A DNA stretch of 64,000 nucleotides from Branchiostoma belcheri (lineage: Eukaryota; Chordata; Leptocardii; Amphioxiformes; Branchiostomatidae): NCBI RefSeq assembly GCF_001625305.1, contig NW_017803908.1, positions 1-64,000 of the forward strand, read 5' to 3'. The position numbers were made by a program, and so were the translations under genes. Shown here piece after piece: positions 30,632 through 52,997 of the stretch. Within the stretch, counting starts at the first letter, position 1, and every line of letters starts with the position of its first letter. The notes beneath the pieces were generated by a model, which did no database searches, was not told where the DNA came from, and saw nothing but the letters and a program-made list of their open reading frames with translations.

Positions 30632-33457
30632 CTATGTAGATGTTGGGTGCTTCGGTGGTATTTTTAAACCTTCATACATAGGATTTGGTCGTAGGGCAGC
30701 TAGTAACGCGGAACGTGGTGCATTCAAGGATTCAATGATAGCCTGAGACTGACCCTGCTCTGTCTGATCATGACCACTGGTAACTACAGTAGCTGTGGTG
30801 TTTGTGTTGGATTCAGCGATGGCCTGAGACTGACCCTGCCCTGTCTGATCATGACCACTGGCCATTATAGTAGCTGTTGTGTTTGTGTTGGATTCAGCGA
30901 TGGCCTGAGACTGACCCCCCTGCCCTGTCTGATCATCACCACTGGCCATTACAGCAGTGGTGTTTGTGTTGGATTTAATGAGGGTCTGATACTGGCCCTC
31001 AACGTTGTGAGTATACAGATTTGAGTTTAAGACATTCGGCTCTGTGTTATATAGTGGACTTTTAGTGACCAAGGATTCAGTATTAGCCTGAAACTCTATC
31101 CGTCCATGAGCACACACACCATCGCCATCACAGAAGGCCTGAGACTGGGACTGCCCAGCTGTCTGATTATGATGGTTCAAATGGTCATACTGGGGATCAT
31201 GGCCGCTCGCTGATACAACAGCAGTAGTAGTTATTGTTGAGGATTCGGTAATGGCCTGAGACTGACCCTGCCCTGGCTGATCATGTTGGTTTATATCTTC
31301 ACTTTGGCGTTCAGGACCACTAGTTGCTTCAACACCTGTGGTGTTTGTGATGCCCACATCGATGTTGTGATTTACAATAGCTTTGGGGTTTGTGTTGTGC
31401 AAAGCAGGTTTTGAGTTTGAACCTGACTCAGAATTGACCCCTGGCCACCTCCTTCTGTGCCAGATTGTGAAAACGAAAACGATAGCAACACTGAGAGATA
31501 CCATTGAACCAACAACAGCTCTTTTGACAACCAGTATTCGGGGGAAACTGGAACCAGAGTCAAGGGAAGTACCGGTTGGTGCAAAAGTTGAAGTTGTTGA
31601 CTCCTGCAATTTAGTGTCAACTGTTAAATCAGCATTGTGATTGAAGTACCAGTGATAGTGAGAAGTGGTAGTGACATTATTACAGTTTGGTTTTGATTTC
31701 GTTGGGTCTTTACAGATCAGATCTTTTGGATTGACATCTTTCAGTTTTCGACCTGAGAGGTTGGCAGGTTGGGTACATGTTATCTGTTTTAGAACTTTGG
31801 GAAATTTAATCATTGTTTGCCAGAAGGGAGCAATGTTACAGTCACACTGCCAGGGATTGTTGTCAATGCACAACCCAGGAATGGATACCAAGATGTCATT
31901 GGCTGACATGGGAAGGACAGTTAGCTGGTTTGACTGCAGGTACAAATTTTGGAGAAGGGTAAGATTTGAAAACGTACCAGACTGGATGTTACTTAGATTG
32001 TTTGAATTGATGTGTAAACTTTTAAGGCAATGTAGATGTGAGAATGTGCCAACCTGAATGCTGATTATGTTGTTGGAGTTCAGGTACAAAAGTTCGAGCT
32101 TGGGTAGATTTGAGAATCCGCCAACTTGAATGCTGGATATTTGGTTGGAAGCAAGATTCAAAACGAAGAGCTGGGGAAGATTCGAGAATGTACCCACATG
32201 GATACTTGTTATGTTGTTGGAGTCCAAGTACAATCGTGCAAGGTTTGGTAGATTTGAGAATGCCCCAACCTGAATGCTGGATATTTGATTAGCGGTAAGG
32301 TTCAAACAGTCGAGATGGGATGTATTTGAGAATGTGCCAACCTGAACGCTGGATATTTGGTTGAATGAAAGAACCAACCGGACGAGATAGGGTATATTTG
32401 AGATTGCACCAGCCTGAATGCTGGTTATTTTGTTGGAGTTCAGGACCAAAATCTGGACGTTTGGTAGATTTAAGAATGTGCGAACCTGAATGCTGGTGAT
32501 GTTGTTGGAATTCAGGAACAACATAAATAGCCTTGGTACGTTCGTAAACGCACCAACCGGAATACTGGATATTTGATTCGAAGCAAGACACACAAACTGG
32601 ATCTTGGGTAGATGTGAAAATGTACCAACCTGAATACGTGATATTTGGTTGGAGGCAAGGTATAATGAGCGAAGCTGGCGCAGATTTGAGAATGTACCAA
32701 CATGAATGCTGGTTAGGTTGTTTGAGTTCAGGTGCAAACTCGTGAGCCTTGGTAGATTTGAGAAAGTGCCATCCTGAATGCTATTTATATTGTTTGAGTC
32801 CAGGTTCAAAAACCCCAGCCAGGGTAATTTGGAAAATGTACCAGCCTGAATGCTGGTTATCTTGTTGGAGTTCAGGTACAAATGTGAAAGCTTGGGTAGA
32901 TTTGAGAATGTGCCAACCTGAATGCTTTTAATGTTGTTTGAGTTCAGATACAACATTGAAAGCTTGGGTAATTTTGAAAGTGTACCAGCCTGAATGCTGG
33001 TTATCTTGTTGTAGTTCAGGTACAAATGTGAAATTTTTGGTAGATTTGAGAATGTGCCAATACGTATGTTGGTTATTTGGTTGGAGGCAAGATTCAACCT
33101 GGAAAGCTGTCTTAGTTTTGAGAATGTATCAACCTGAATGCTGTTTATGCTGTTTGAATTCAGGTCCAAAACCTGAAGCCTTGTTTGACGGGAAAATGTA
33201 TTAGCCTGAATGCTGGTAATGTTGTTGGACTTCAGGTACAAATTGGCAAGCATGGGTAGATTTGAGAGTGCACCAGCCTGAATCTGCTTATCATTTAGAT
33301 TTAACTCGTCCAAAAATCTTTTAGGCATGTACTGAAAAGGCATATTGGGGCATTTGCTGTGTAATGATGGTGCACAGAAGTAGCCACCTTCTGGCATATT
33401 GGGCTCCTCCAGGATGATAAGAAGCAAAATCAGCAGATGTCGCAGCTTTCTTCCCAT
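30632..33457 (-). CDS. Single-exon transmembrane leucine-rich-repeat protein, 941 residues
   Basis: The start is the ATG at 33455-33457, giving a signal peptide (MGRKLRHLLILLLIILEE). A good acceptor (TTCTGTACAG) lies 11 bases upstream, so upstream in-frame codons are intronic and a 5' noncoding exon exists. Residues ~52-530 hold about 20 LRRs of 24 residues (L-x-x-L-x-L-x-S-N-x-I-x-S-I-x-x-G-T-F). A C-terminal cap (NNPWQCDCN), a membrane segment at ~642-664 (SMVSLSVAIVFVFTIWHRRR) and a ~275-residue cytoplasmic tail follow. No TIR domain is present. The tail has tandem Q-x-Q-A-I-A-E-S-N-T-N-T-T-A units and ends near NPMYEGL, which overlays an NPxY and a YxxL motif. The LRRs are close at DNA level, suggesting recent expansion. 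An adhesion or pattern-recognition receptor is plausible; the ligand is unknown. Confidence 0.88.
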   Translation of the reverse strand: MGRKLRHLLILLLIILEEPNMPEGGYFCAPSLHSKCPNMPFQYMPKRFLDELNLNDKQIQAGALSNLPMLANLYLKSNNITSIQANTFSRQTRLQVLDLNSNSINSIQVDTFSKLRQLSRLNLASNQITNIRIGTFSNLPKISHLYLNYNKITSIQAGTLSKLPKLSMLYLNSNNIKSIQVGTFSNLPKLSHLYLNSNKITSIQAGTFSKLPWLGFLNLDSNNINSIQDGTFSNLPRLTSLHLNSNNLTSIHVGTFSNLRQLRSLYLASNQISRIQVGTFSHLPKIQFVCLASNQISSIPVGAFTNVPRLFMLFLNSNNITSIQVRTFLNLPNVQILVLNSNKITSIQAGAISNIPYLVRLVLSFNQISSVQVGTFSNTSHLDCLNLTANQISSIQVGAFSNLPNLARLYLDSNNITSIHVGTFSNLPQLFVLNLASNQISSIQVGGFSNLPKLELLYLNSNNIISIQVGTFSHLHCLKSLHINSNNLSNIQSGTFSNLTLLQNLYLQSNQLTVLPMSANDILVSIPGLCIDNNPWQCDCNIAPFWQTMIKFPKVLKQITCTQPANLSGRKLKDVNPKDLICKDPTKSKPNCNNVTTTSHYHWYFNHNADLTVDTKLQESTTSTFAPTGTSLDSGSSFPRILVVKRAVVGSMVSLSVAIVFVFTIWHRRRWPGVNSESGSNSKPALHNTNPKAIVNHNIDVGITNTTGVEATSGPERQSEDINQHDQPGQGQSQAITESSTITTTAVVSASGHDPQYDHLNHHNQTAGQSQSQAFCDGDGVCAHGRIEFQANTESLVTKSPLYNTEPNVLNSNLYTHNVEGQYQTLIKSNTNTTAVMASGDDQTGQGGQSQAIAESNTNTTATIMASGHDQTGQGQSQAIAESNTNTTATVVTSGHDQTEQGQSQAIIESLNAPRSALLAALRPNPMYEGLKIPPKHPTST
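30730..31000 (-). repeat. Tandem repeats in the LRR protein tail
   Basis: Three adjacent ~84-base units encode SGHDQTGQGQSQAIAESNTN-type repeats, with older diverged copies near 31150 and 31260. Purifying frame conservation among units suggests translation rather than chance. Confidence 0.75.
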
Positions 33458-33689
33458 GTCGTCCCGCAATCTGTACAGAACAAGTAGCAGGGATTTAAAA
33501 GGGGGAATCAGAGACCAGGAACACACTCAGACAATCAGAAAGGCATGATCGGTTTCAATTGGGTGTATAAGTAAATAAAAAAGAAGGAAAACTAGACAGG
33601 TGAAAGAATCAATATTCTAGGAAAGTCACCAAGTTTGGCCGTTCTAGCGCTAGTCGATAGGTGACATCCCCCGGTCTAGATAGGGTTAA

Positions 33690-34850
33690 GTTGCAAAGTT
33701 GCAAGCTGGGACGCAATGTCATTTTCTGTCCAATTTCACGGTGGTAAAATCTGGGCTGCAAAGTTCCCACATTTCATAGAATCCGAACTGTGTTCGTGTT
33801 CGATCGTGTTCGATCTGGGCAATTCGAATCGAACCCGCGTTCCATTTCGGGGTCTCCTGCGGTCATTTGCAATAAAGCGGTCAAAAAGCCCTTCTGCATG
33901 AGTGTCTCGCAACAGATAAAAAAACAACACTTTTCTAAAGATACAAATAGTTTCCAGGACAGTACGTGTCCGCTATCATTTTTTTGTGAACATGTAACAT
34001 GTAGCGAAGCTACTGTCGGTTGACCTTGAATACTGAAATGATTCTTTACACCTGTATGAATAAAACAATGTACACTTTCGGGTGATATGGCATGTCTGTA
34101 AAACTCGTTCAAACCTGGAATCATGAAGAGTCAAACATTACGGCTCAAAATGACTGTTCGGTTGTCCCGAAAATCTTGTTTTGGGGATTTTAAAAAAAAT
34201 TACCTCAATTTTGAATTATGGGTAATTTAATGAGAAAAATGTAAAAAATGCAATTTTTTCACCGATATTTCGGCAAAAACTACACTTAGAATCAGAAATT
34301 AAAAAATTCCTAATACATGATTTTTATCTTATTCCTAGTCGTCGAAAAAATACAAAAATCGGGGATCTGGGGTAATACACGTTGCCAGGTTTGAACGATG
34401 TTTGCCTTAAAACATGACATGACTTGTGCTCGGAAACCTGAAAATAATCGTCTTTCTGGGCGAAATTTAAAAAGATCAGTGATTTAACATAAAAAGCTAA
34501 CATTAAAAGGATGTTAAGACGATAATTTCATTTCAATTTGACGAAATTCACCACTAGATACTATTTGTTTATGTTTTACGGGTAGTCCAAAACAGGCCAA
34601 AATAGCGTCTTGTAACCTGATACATTTTCGAACGCGCCTAGCAATGGGAAAGAATGCTGTAGTAACAGACCGCCATGTTTGTCTTTTCTTAGAACTCTCC
34701 TACGAAAGTGTGGAAAATGTTAACAAGAATCCGGTTTGTCTCATTCATCGTCCCTTAATACCTTGTGACAGTTTTAAGTCAGTCAGAGTCTGACTATCTG
34801 CATTTCAAGTTTTTATCAAGTTTCAAGTTACTCATAAAGTGTGATAAAAC
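33690..34850. other. Upstream of the LRR gene, no coding seen
   Basis: Just before this, GACATCCCCCGGTCTAGATAGGGTTAAG (33663-33690) matches the right terminus of the 18068 TIR family. No exon-like ORF or clear repeat is seen; a 5' noncoding exon or promoter of the LRR gene could lie here but is not identifiable. Confidence 0.3.
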
Positions 34851-36900
34851 AAGTATGGGGCTCTATATACTATACTTACACACAATTTTAACATTTTTTT
34901 CTTAGACGTGCATTTCTAATAAAATATTATCATATACTTAAACTATATAATTGCACATTATCTCCAGTGACAATAAAGAAACATTGTAAAAAATCCCTCA
35001 TCCATATTACTTTTAAGTGTCACTAAAATATGGTTGATTGATTGTCTGATTCAGACTGTTTGAATATTAACATTCCGAAGGTTGTTTACTCTTTGATCCG
35101 GTGCCTTTTGCTGACGTGTCACTTCGTAAGACACTTTTTACATTGTAAGCTTTGAAATAAGAAGAAAAAGCGTAGGTTATGGGCTGTTCTTGCCTCCTAT
35201 GCCTTTATAACTCACACATGCGTTTCTTGTAAGACCAAACCTACAATATGCCAGGACAGTATGGTCCTTAGTTGTGGCCGACCTAACAACAGTTCCTGTA
35301 CTTTTTCTTGAGTCAATAAAGAATCACATAAAAGGAAAGACAAAGATAAACTGGAAAGGGTAGAGAACCAACCTGCAGGTTTCTGTACGAACAACTACGA
35401 AATGAGTGCTAGTGATAGCCTCCGTAGCAGGCTATCACTAGCCAAAACAAGTATGACCTATATAATACTTACACTCAATTTTAACATTTTTTCTTAGACG
35501 TGCATTTCTAATAAAATATTATCATATACTTAAACTATATAATTGCACATTATCTCCAGTGACAATAAAGAAACATTGTAAAAAATCCCTCATCCATATT
35601 ACTTTTAAGTGTCACTAAAATATGGTTGATTGATTGTCTGATTCAGACTGTTTGAATATTAACATTCCGAAGGTTGTTTACTCTTTGATCCGGTGCCTTG
35701 TGCTGACGTGTCAATTCGTAAGATATTTTTTTTTACATTGTAGGCTTTGAAATAAGAAGAAAAAGCGTAGGTTATAGGCTGTTTTTGCCTCCTATGCCTT
35801 TATAACTCACACATGCGTTTCTTGTACGACCAAACCTAGAATATGCCATGACGGAGAGAAGGTTTCGCTCGAAACCTCTCCGTGGCAAAAACTCCCTCGG
35901 CAGCAAATCGTCCCTCGCGGCGGCATATTACTCGCGTCGCTCAGAGAAAAAATAACGCCGACACCCAACAAGACTGCGAAGGAGGCTAGACAGTATGGTC
36001 CTTAGTTGTGGACGACCTAACAACAGTTCCTTTACTTTTTCTTGAGTCAATAAAGAATCATATAAAAGGAAAGACAAAGATAAACTGGAAAGGGTAGAGA
36101 ACCAACCTGCAGGTTTCTGTACGAACAACTACGAAAGGAGTGCTAGTGATAGCCTCCGTAGCAGGCTATCACTAGCCAAAACAAGTATGACCTATATAAT
36201 ACTTACACTCAATTTTAACATTTTTTCTTAGACGTGCATTTGTAATAAAATATAATCATATACTTAAACTATATAATTGCACATTATCTCCAGTGACAAT
36301 AAAGAAACATTGTTAAAAATCCCTCATCCATATTACTTTAAGTGTCACTAAAATATGGTTAGTTGATTGTTTGATTCAGACTGTTTGAATATTAACATTC
36401 CGAAGGTTGTTTACTCTTTGATCCGGTGCCTTGTGCTGACGTGCCAATTCGTAAGGCATTTTTTATACATTGTAGGCTTTGAAATAAGCAGAAAAAGCGT
36501 AGGTTATAGGCTGTTCTTGCCTCCTATGCCTTTATAACTCACACATGCGTTTCTTGTATGACCAAACCTAGAATATGCCATGACGGAGAGAAGGTTTCGC
36601 TCGAAACCTCTCCGTGGCAAAAACTCCCTCGGCAGCAAATCGTCCCTCGCGGCGGCATGTTACTCGCGTCGCTCAGAGAAAAATAACGCCGACGCCCAAC
36701 AAGACTGCGAAGGAGGCTAGACAGTATGGTCCTTAGTTGTGGACGACCTAACAAAAGTTCCTTTACTTTTTCTTGAGTCAATAAAGAATCATATAAAAGG
36801 AAAGACAAAGATAAACTGGAAAGGGTAGAGAACTAACCTGCAGGTTTCTGTACGAACAACTACGAAAGGAGTGCTAGTGATAGCCTCCGTAGCAGGCTTA
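34851..36900. repeat. Three tandem long repeats of ~600-733 bases
   Basis: Units start at about 34851, 35447 and 36180 with (A)ACAAGTATG, share TAGACGTGCATTTCTAATAA and CACATTATCTCCAGTGACAA, and end at a 14-base inverted repeat GCTAGTGATAGCCT/AGGCTATCACTAGC. Units 2 and 3 carry an extra ~138-base block (GACGGAGAGAAGGTTTCGCT to GGAGGCTAG) that unit 1 lacks. A more diverged partial copy follows at 37090-37220. Minus-strand ORFs in each unit are shared only because the units are copies; no exon boundaries support coding. Confidence 0.85.
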
Positions 36901-37862
36901 TAGAACTGGGAGTTTGGTGGCCTTCGGATGTTTTCTGATCAGCCCAAAAAAACGGGAGTAATTCAATCAGGCCGGCTATGTTCCTATATGCAATCAGAAA
37001 ATAGCACATAAAAGCCCCCAAAGACCATTAAGACCCCCAAACCACTAGTGTTTGGCATGCTATGGAGGCTATGCTAGTGACGTGTAATGGAACTTACACC
37101 TACAGTGGGTGTCACTGGAGATGGTTGGTTAATTGTCTGATTCGGACTGTTTGAATATTAATGTTTAACATGTTGTTTACTCCCTGATCTGGTGCCTTTT
37201 GCTGACGTGTCCATTGTTAAGACACATTTCATATTTCAAGGTTGGAGAAAGAAAAGGCATAATTTGGCCATCTTGCATAAATACATCGAGTTCTTTGACA
37301 TTCTAGTTCATAAATTTTGAAATTCATCAGAAATATTGTGCTGAGTGTATGGCCGGATGTCATAGTATTCTTTGCTCTTAGGAAATATTGTTAAAATAGT
37401 GTTTTCTTCTGTTTAGATTTACATGTAGTAACAGCTTTTTACTACATCTACACCCAATAGAAATTATGCATGACATGTAATGTTTCTTCTAGTTATTTAT
37501 CTGCTATTCCAATCTCCCCGCTCCCGTTTATGTACATGAAATAAAATGTACATAAACAAGTCTTACCTGAAAGGTTCAGCTTTCAAAACTTACCTTTCAA
37601 ACCAGTCAAAATATCTTCTCTTGAATTAGTTTCTCGGCTTTGTTGAAGTCTTTTCTCCGTCTTCTTTCTGCAGCTGTGCCACTCGGAATGTGAGCGTTGT
37701 GTAGCTAGAGTCCGACTGACAAGCTTGGATAAATAAGTCTTTCTTAATCTGGACGAGTTGATTGTCTGAAGCTAGCCGTTTGAATATTAAACATCGATAA
37801 TGAATATTAATCTTTGAAATCGTATGAAAACTCATGGAGCTTTCTTGTCAGCTACTATGTGG

Positions 37863-38000
37863 TATTTTATTTTATTTTATTTTATTTTATTTTATTTTAT
37901 TTTATTTTATTTTATTTTATTTTATTTTATTTTATTTTATTTTATTTTATTTTATTTTATTTTATTTTATTTTATTTTATTTTATTTTATTTTATTTTAT
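37863..38000 (+). repeat. (TTTTA)n microsatellite
   Basis: About 27 pure pentanucleotide units. Phe/Ile/Leu/Tyr ORFs here are artefacts. Confidence 0.98.
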
Positions 38001-38796
38001 AGGATCGTCATTCGTAGATTGAAAGCATCAGAGCCATTTATACCACTGTTTGCCATGACGTCACGGCAAGGGGACCTAGGAATATTTCCTGTTTCCCGAC
38101 AGACCCTAGGAAAAACGTTCGACCCTAGCCTTTTTTGAGACTCTTCATATTATTCAAATTAACTAAATCGACAATCTAGAAGGTTGATTAACTTGTCAAT
38201 ACATATATTTGTCGTGACCTAAAACAGGTTGGTGACTACTAATTCCTTTTTTCAGTCTCAAATTATTCCCGATTATTAGCCTTTTCTTCTAGGCCCGTGT
38301 ACATTTCCATTCTGTCCCCACCCGGTTCGTTCTGGATGGTACGCAAATGAGCCAACTCGGCTTGCTATTGGTCAATATTGGAGTTACGTAACCTGTAGAG
38401 GTCATTGAACCGGGAAGTGGACAGAGAGGGCTGGTAGGGACGGACCATGTAGGAAAGTAGGGGACATAGCTAAAAATGTCTAAAATAAACATATAAAATC
38501 ACACAATTCGTTGTAAAATACCGCGACAAATATAAAAATTTGAAGAACACAAAGGTAAAAAAAATAATAAAATCACTGGTGGTACATAGAATTAATTGAC
38601 GTCAAATGTTAAACCTGTCTAAAATCCAGTATGAATGAAACAGCCCTAAACTGGATTGATAGTTTTAACCATATATGATATAGAGTCTACACTGTTCACG
38701 GTTCATGTTCAAGCGGATAAAAATTGAAATCTCAGCCTAAAAGCTCTGGTGATCTGTGGAATCAATTGAAGTTGAATAAATAAATACAACCTTGGA

Positions 38797-38896
38797 AAAA
38801 TGACGTACCTTCTATCATTCCACCTTCTACCGAAGACGACCGTGCGAGTAGGAGTCAGTCTTCGGTATAGTAGAACGATAGAAGGTACGTCATTTT
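38797..38896. repeat. 100-base hairpin
   Basis: AAAATGACGTACCTTCTATC and GATAGAAGGTACGTCATTTT form perfect 20-base outer arms, with imperfect pairing inside (TACCGAAGAC/GTCTTCGGTA). It is a small foldback element. Confidence 0.8.
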
Positions 38897-39179
38897 CTCT
38901 AATTCCAACCAAAATGCAATTATGGCATGCGCTTTATACTAGATAAATAATTCAAAACAATAGTTGACCAGTTTGTCGATAGAATTTGTTGGAAATATTA
39001 CATCGAGGAAGGGGGGGGGGGTCTTACGTCATATCCCTGCATATCCGTGACCGTTACTAGGCATTATGGGAAGTGTGAAATTGGTGAATAGCACTTCTGC
39101 AGAACACTTCATATAAGGTCATATTTGCACACATAAGGTCATATTTGCACATATAAGGTTAACATCCTGACTGTACTTT

Positions 39180-39345
39180 CCAAATGTTATGTCAGAAAAA
39201 AATATTGTCTGCAACAGGCAAAATTCTGAGGCAACGTTGACCAAACATCCAACGAAAACCGTGAAATTGGGGGTTTTGCGCAAGCGCAGTACATTCTGCC
39301 CACGTGCTAGCTTTTCTTGTCCCCATGGAACACCCTTGGCAGAGG
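39180..39345. repeat. Dispersed repeat shared with 44840-44945
   Basis: TGTCAGAAAA-A-ATATT-TCTGCAA, GTTGACCAAACATCCAAC and GCAGTACATTCTGCC recur at 44840-44945. Noncoding. Confidence 0.55.
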
Positions 39346-39869
39346 AAAGCTTAAATGTGCCCTTGTATTAGATATGCAGCACGTAAACAAAGCTATTTAT
39401 AGCTAAGGTTCAAACTGTGCAAACCTAGGAGGTTTACATTAAATCTCCTTGAGCACGTAAAAAAAACTTGCTTCCCTGTGGGCTCAGGAGTCGGGCGGGC
39501 TTCGGCTGTCGCGGTCACAATTAAAGTTTCCTTCAGTGGCATTTTGTTACAAATTTTGTCACCCTCTTTGGTCTGTCTCCGGAAGGCACCCGGCAGGTAC
39601 CCGGCAGATTCTCTGACGATGTCTTGTACTGACCTATACGTAATGCAGAATTCACGCTTTTGTTGTGATTATTTGATCTGTGACGTCACACATTTTACCC
39701 AGGTTTACGAAGTACACACCTTTATTCTGTTCATCTGGTCTGTGACGTAACAAATATGTCCCGGTGGACTGCCGGCAACCGGAGGGGTACCTCTCGGAGT
39801 TCTCACGGTGAGGTCACGGCGTCTGTTTGTCAGCGGGGCCCGGGTAGAATTTAATTCAGAATAAACTTC

Positions 39870-40524
39870 GGTGGGGTCGTGTGGCGTAGCGGTAGAGTGC
39901 GCGACTCGGAAGTAAGAATCCCGGGTTCGAGTCCTGCCATGCCACCGATCTTGTGCCCTTGGGAAAGGCACTTTACATGACTTTCCTCACTTAGCTCAGG
40001 TGTAAATGAGTATTGTTCTGTCCTGTATTTGTCCCATGTGTTGGTGGCGGCATTAATATAAGGCCACACCAAGTAAATTTTATGGATGACGTCCTTTGGA
40101 GACCCTAAATCTAATGCGAGAGGGCGAAAAAAAAACAAGAAGGGCCCTAAAAAACAAGAAATATTGCACTGCTGACAGGACCGTCCTGTCTGTTAATAGT
40201 TCCAAAAATGGCACTGTTTTGGAACTATTGACAGGATTTTTTTCAGTGCCATTTTTTGTTTTTTTCATTTTTGTTTTCATTTTTTAACCAGGCACAGGCT
40301 TTCGGCGTTACGGGTTTCACATCAATCTGACGATTTGCGGCACTGTCGTGACTCTTTGGTCGTAGTTACAGGAAGCGGAATTTCTTCTTTTTTTCTAGGA
40401 ACAGGCCAAAATCAATGCGCGCGCGGACGTCATCCATAAAATTTACTTGGTGTAGCCTAAGTTGAAAAAACCTTGAGTGTGTCCTCACCACGTCTGGTGA
40501 TTACATGTTGGAATAAAAAAAAAT
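39870..40524 (+). mobile_element. tRNA-derived SINE nested in the palindrome copy
   Basis: The head has the A-box (GTGTGGCGTAGCGGTAGAG) and B-box (GGTTCGAGTCC), and the body matches the SINE at 14454-14710, tail included. Flanks AGAATAAACTTC (39858-39869) and AGAAAAAACTTC (40525-40536) form a near-perfect target duplication. A MITE splits it at 40062-40457. Confidence 0.85.
40062..40457. mobile_element. Harbinger-type MITE inside the SINE
   Basis: It begins GGCCACACCAAGTAAATTTT and ends AAAATTTACTTGGTGTAGCC, and is flanked by TAA on both sides. Removing it with one TAA restores the SINE text found at 14454-14710 (AATATAAGTTGAAAAA). It contains no transposase. Confidence 0.85.
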
Positions 40525-40895
40525 AGAAAAAACTTCTTCTCGGGTCCCCGCCGGGCCCAAAAATAGCCCGGTAGCCGCAGGGGGCCACGTAGGGGTTACG
40601 CCCGAAAGTGCCATAAAACAGCCCCGGAACTATCCGGCAGGGCCCCTTTTTTCAATTTGGGACCGAAGCATTAGCAGGGGGAGGTTAAAGATTCTGGAAT
40701 AGGAACAAGGTTACCAACTCAGGTTGTACATGTAACTACATGATGTAGAGTTACTCTAGACCAAACGCATTACAAGCATCGTAAGTTTAATGTCATAAAA
40801 CTGTATTCATGGTGTATTTCAAGAGCCCTTTTCGCTGGCATTTATAAAACGGCCCGGCTAGTTTTAGGCAACCAACAGCAGCATTCTGTTGTCGT

Positions 40896-41027
40896 AGTGC
40901 CGAACCGTCCTGGGCTTGGTGCCGAACTGTCCAGGTGTCACACTGTCCAGGTGCCGAAGTGTACAGGTGCCGAAGTGTCCAGGTGCCGAAGTGTCCAGGT
41001 GCCGAAGTGTCCAGGTGCCGAAGTGTC
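40896..41027. repeat. 16-base minisatellite
   Basis: About seven units of CCAGGTGCCGAAGTGT, diverging toward the left end. Confidence 0.9.
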
Positions 41028-41639
41028 TTAGAAGCATTCCAACTTGAGAATCTCCCATGTCAATGATGTACTTATATTACAAGAAGTGGTGAAAATTGGA
41101 ATAAAAAATCACACCATTCTAAGATTTTCATCAAAGATTTATTCCAGAATTCTAAGACTCATGTACCACTCTTTGTGTTCATGTCTCTAACTAGAATAAA
41201 GCATACATCATTTCATAACAGCAAGACTGCATTTGGTTAATTGTATATTAATCAATTTAACATTACTTTGATAGATATCATAATTGTAACACTAAACATG
41301 AAATGATATTCTTAATATTGCATCAATAGATTTATCTTTATTAATGATAAGTGTCAAGTGTTAATTTTTAATAATCTTTAGAATACTCCTCAATGAAATC
41401 ACCACTCAACATTCAAAATCTTTGATAACAACTATCAATTATTCAATGGCAAAAACATGAACTAATGATTCGTTGCAAATTAAAATATATTGCGATTGGA
41501 ATCAGGCACGACAAAATTTGGATGACAATCTCAAATACACATTTTTTCCTCTTGATTCTTGCTGCAAATTTAAGTCTGTGACTTCTGTGTTGATTTGATG
41601 AAGATTGAATGGATTTGATCTTTTGATTCTTGCTGCAAA

Positions 41640-52837
<11,198 letters not shown>

Positions 52838-52955
52838 CCTGATTGAGAAGAAACAAACATTTCATCTTCAAGATACGTCGATGAAGGTTAGACATCCAGG
52901 TAATACGATACGCCAAAAAGCAGTTACTCAAGCAATTGGATATGATTTTGAAAAC

Positions 52956-52997
52956 GTCAGACGTTTCAGCTAGTATCCACTAGCTTTCGTCAGTGAC
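52956..52997 (-). ncRNA. Hammerhead-like motif, left Penelope repeat
   Basis: The minus strand reads GTCA-CTGACGA, an AGCTAGT/ACTAGCT stem, then GAAAC-GTC-TGAC, identical in layout to 21263-21304. Confidence 0.6.

Larger units (their letters stand above)
39480..40669. mobile_element. Third copy of the GC-rich palindrome arm, interrupted
   Basis: 39480-39869 and 40525-40669 together match the right arm of the 7705-9600 palindrome, ending at GGGACCGAAGC. The continuity is broken by a SINE insertion (39870-40524). Its inner end is truncated. A single unpaired arm shows that the arm is itself a mobile or duplicated unit. Confidence 0.75.

Noticed and set aside
30770-33204. Plus-strand ORFs opposite the LRR gene
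   Set aside because: Shadows of the repetitive LRR coding strand, with no independent motif or start context.
35212-36808. Repeated minus-strand ORF starting MFVQKPAGWF
   Set aside because: Present in each unit only because the units are recent tandem copies; tails differ after the insert and no splice structure supports coding.
37814-38138. Phe/Ile/Leu/Tyr-rich ORFs
   Set aside because: Pure (TTTTA)n read in three frames.
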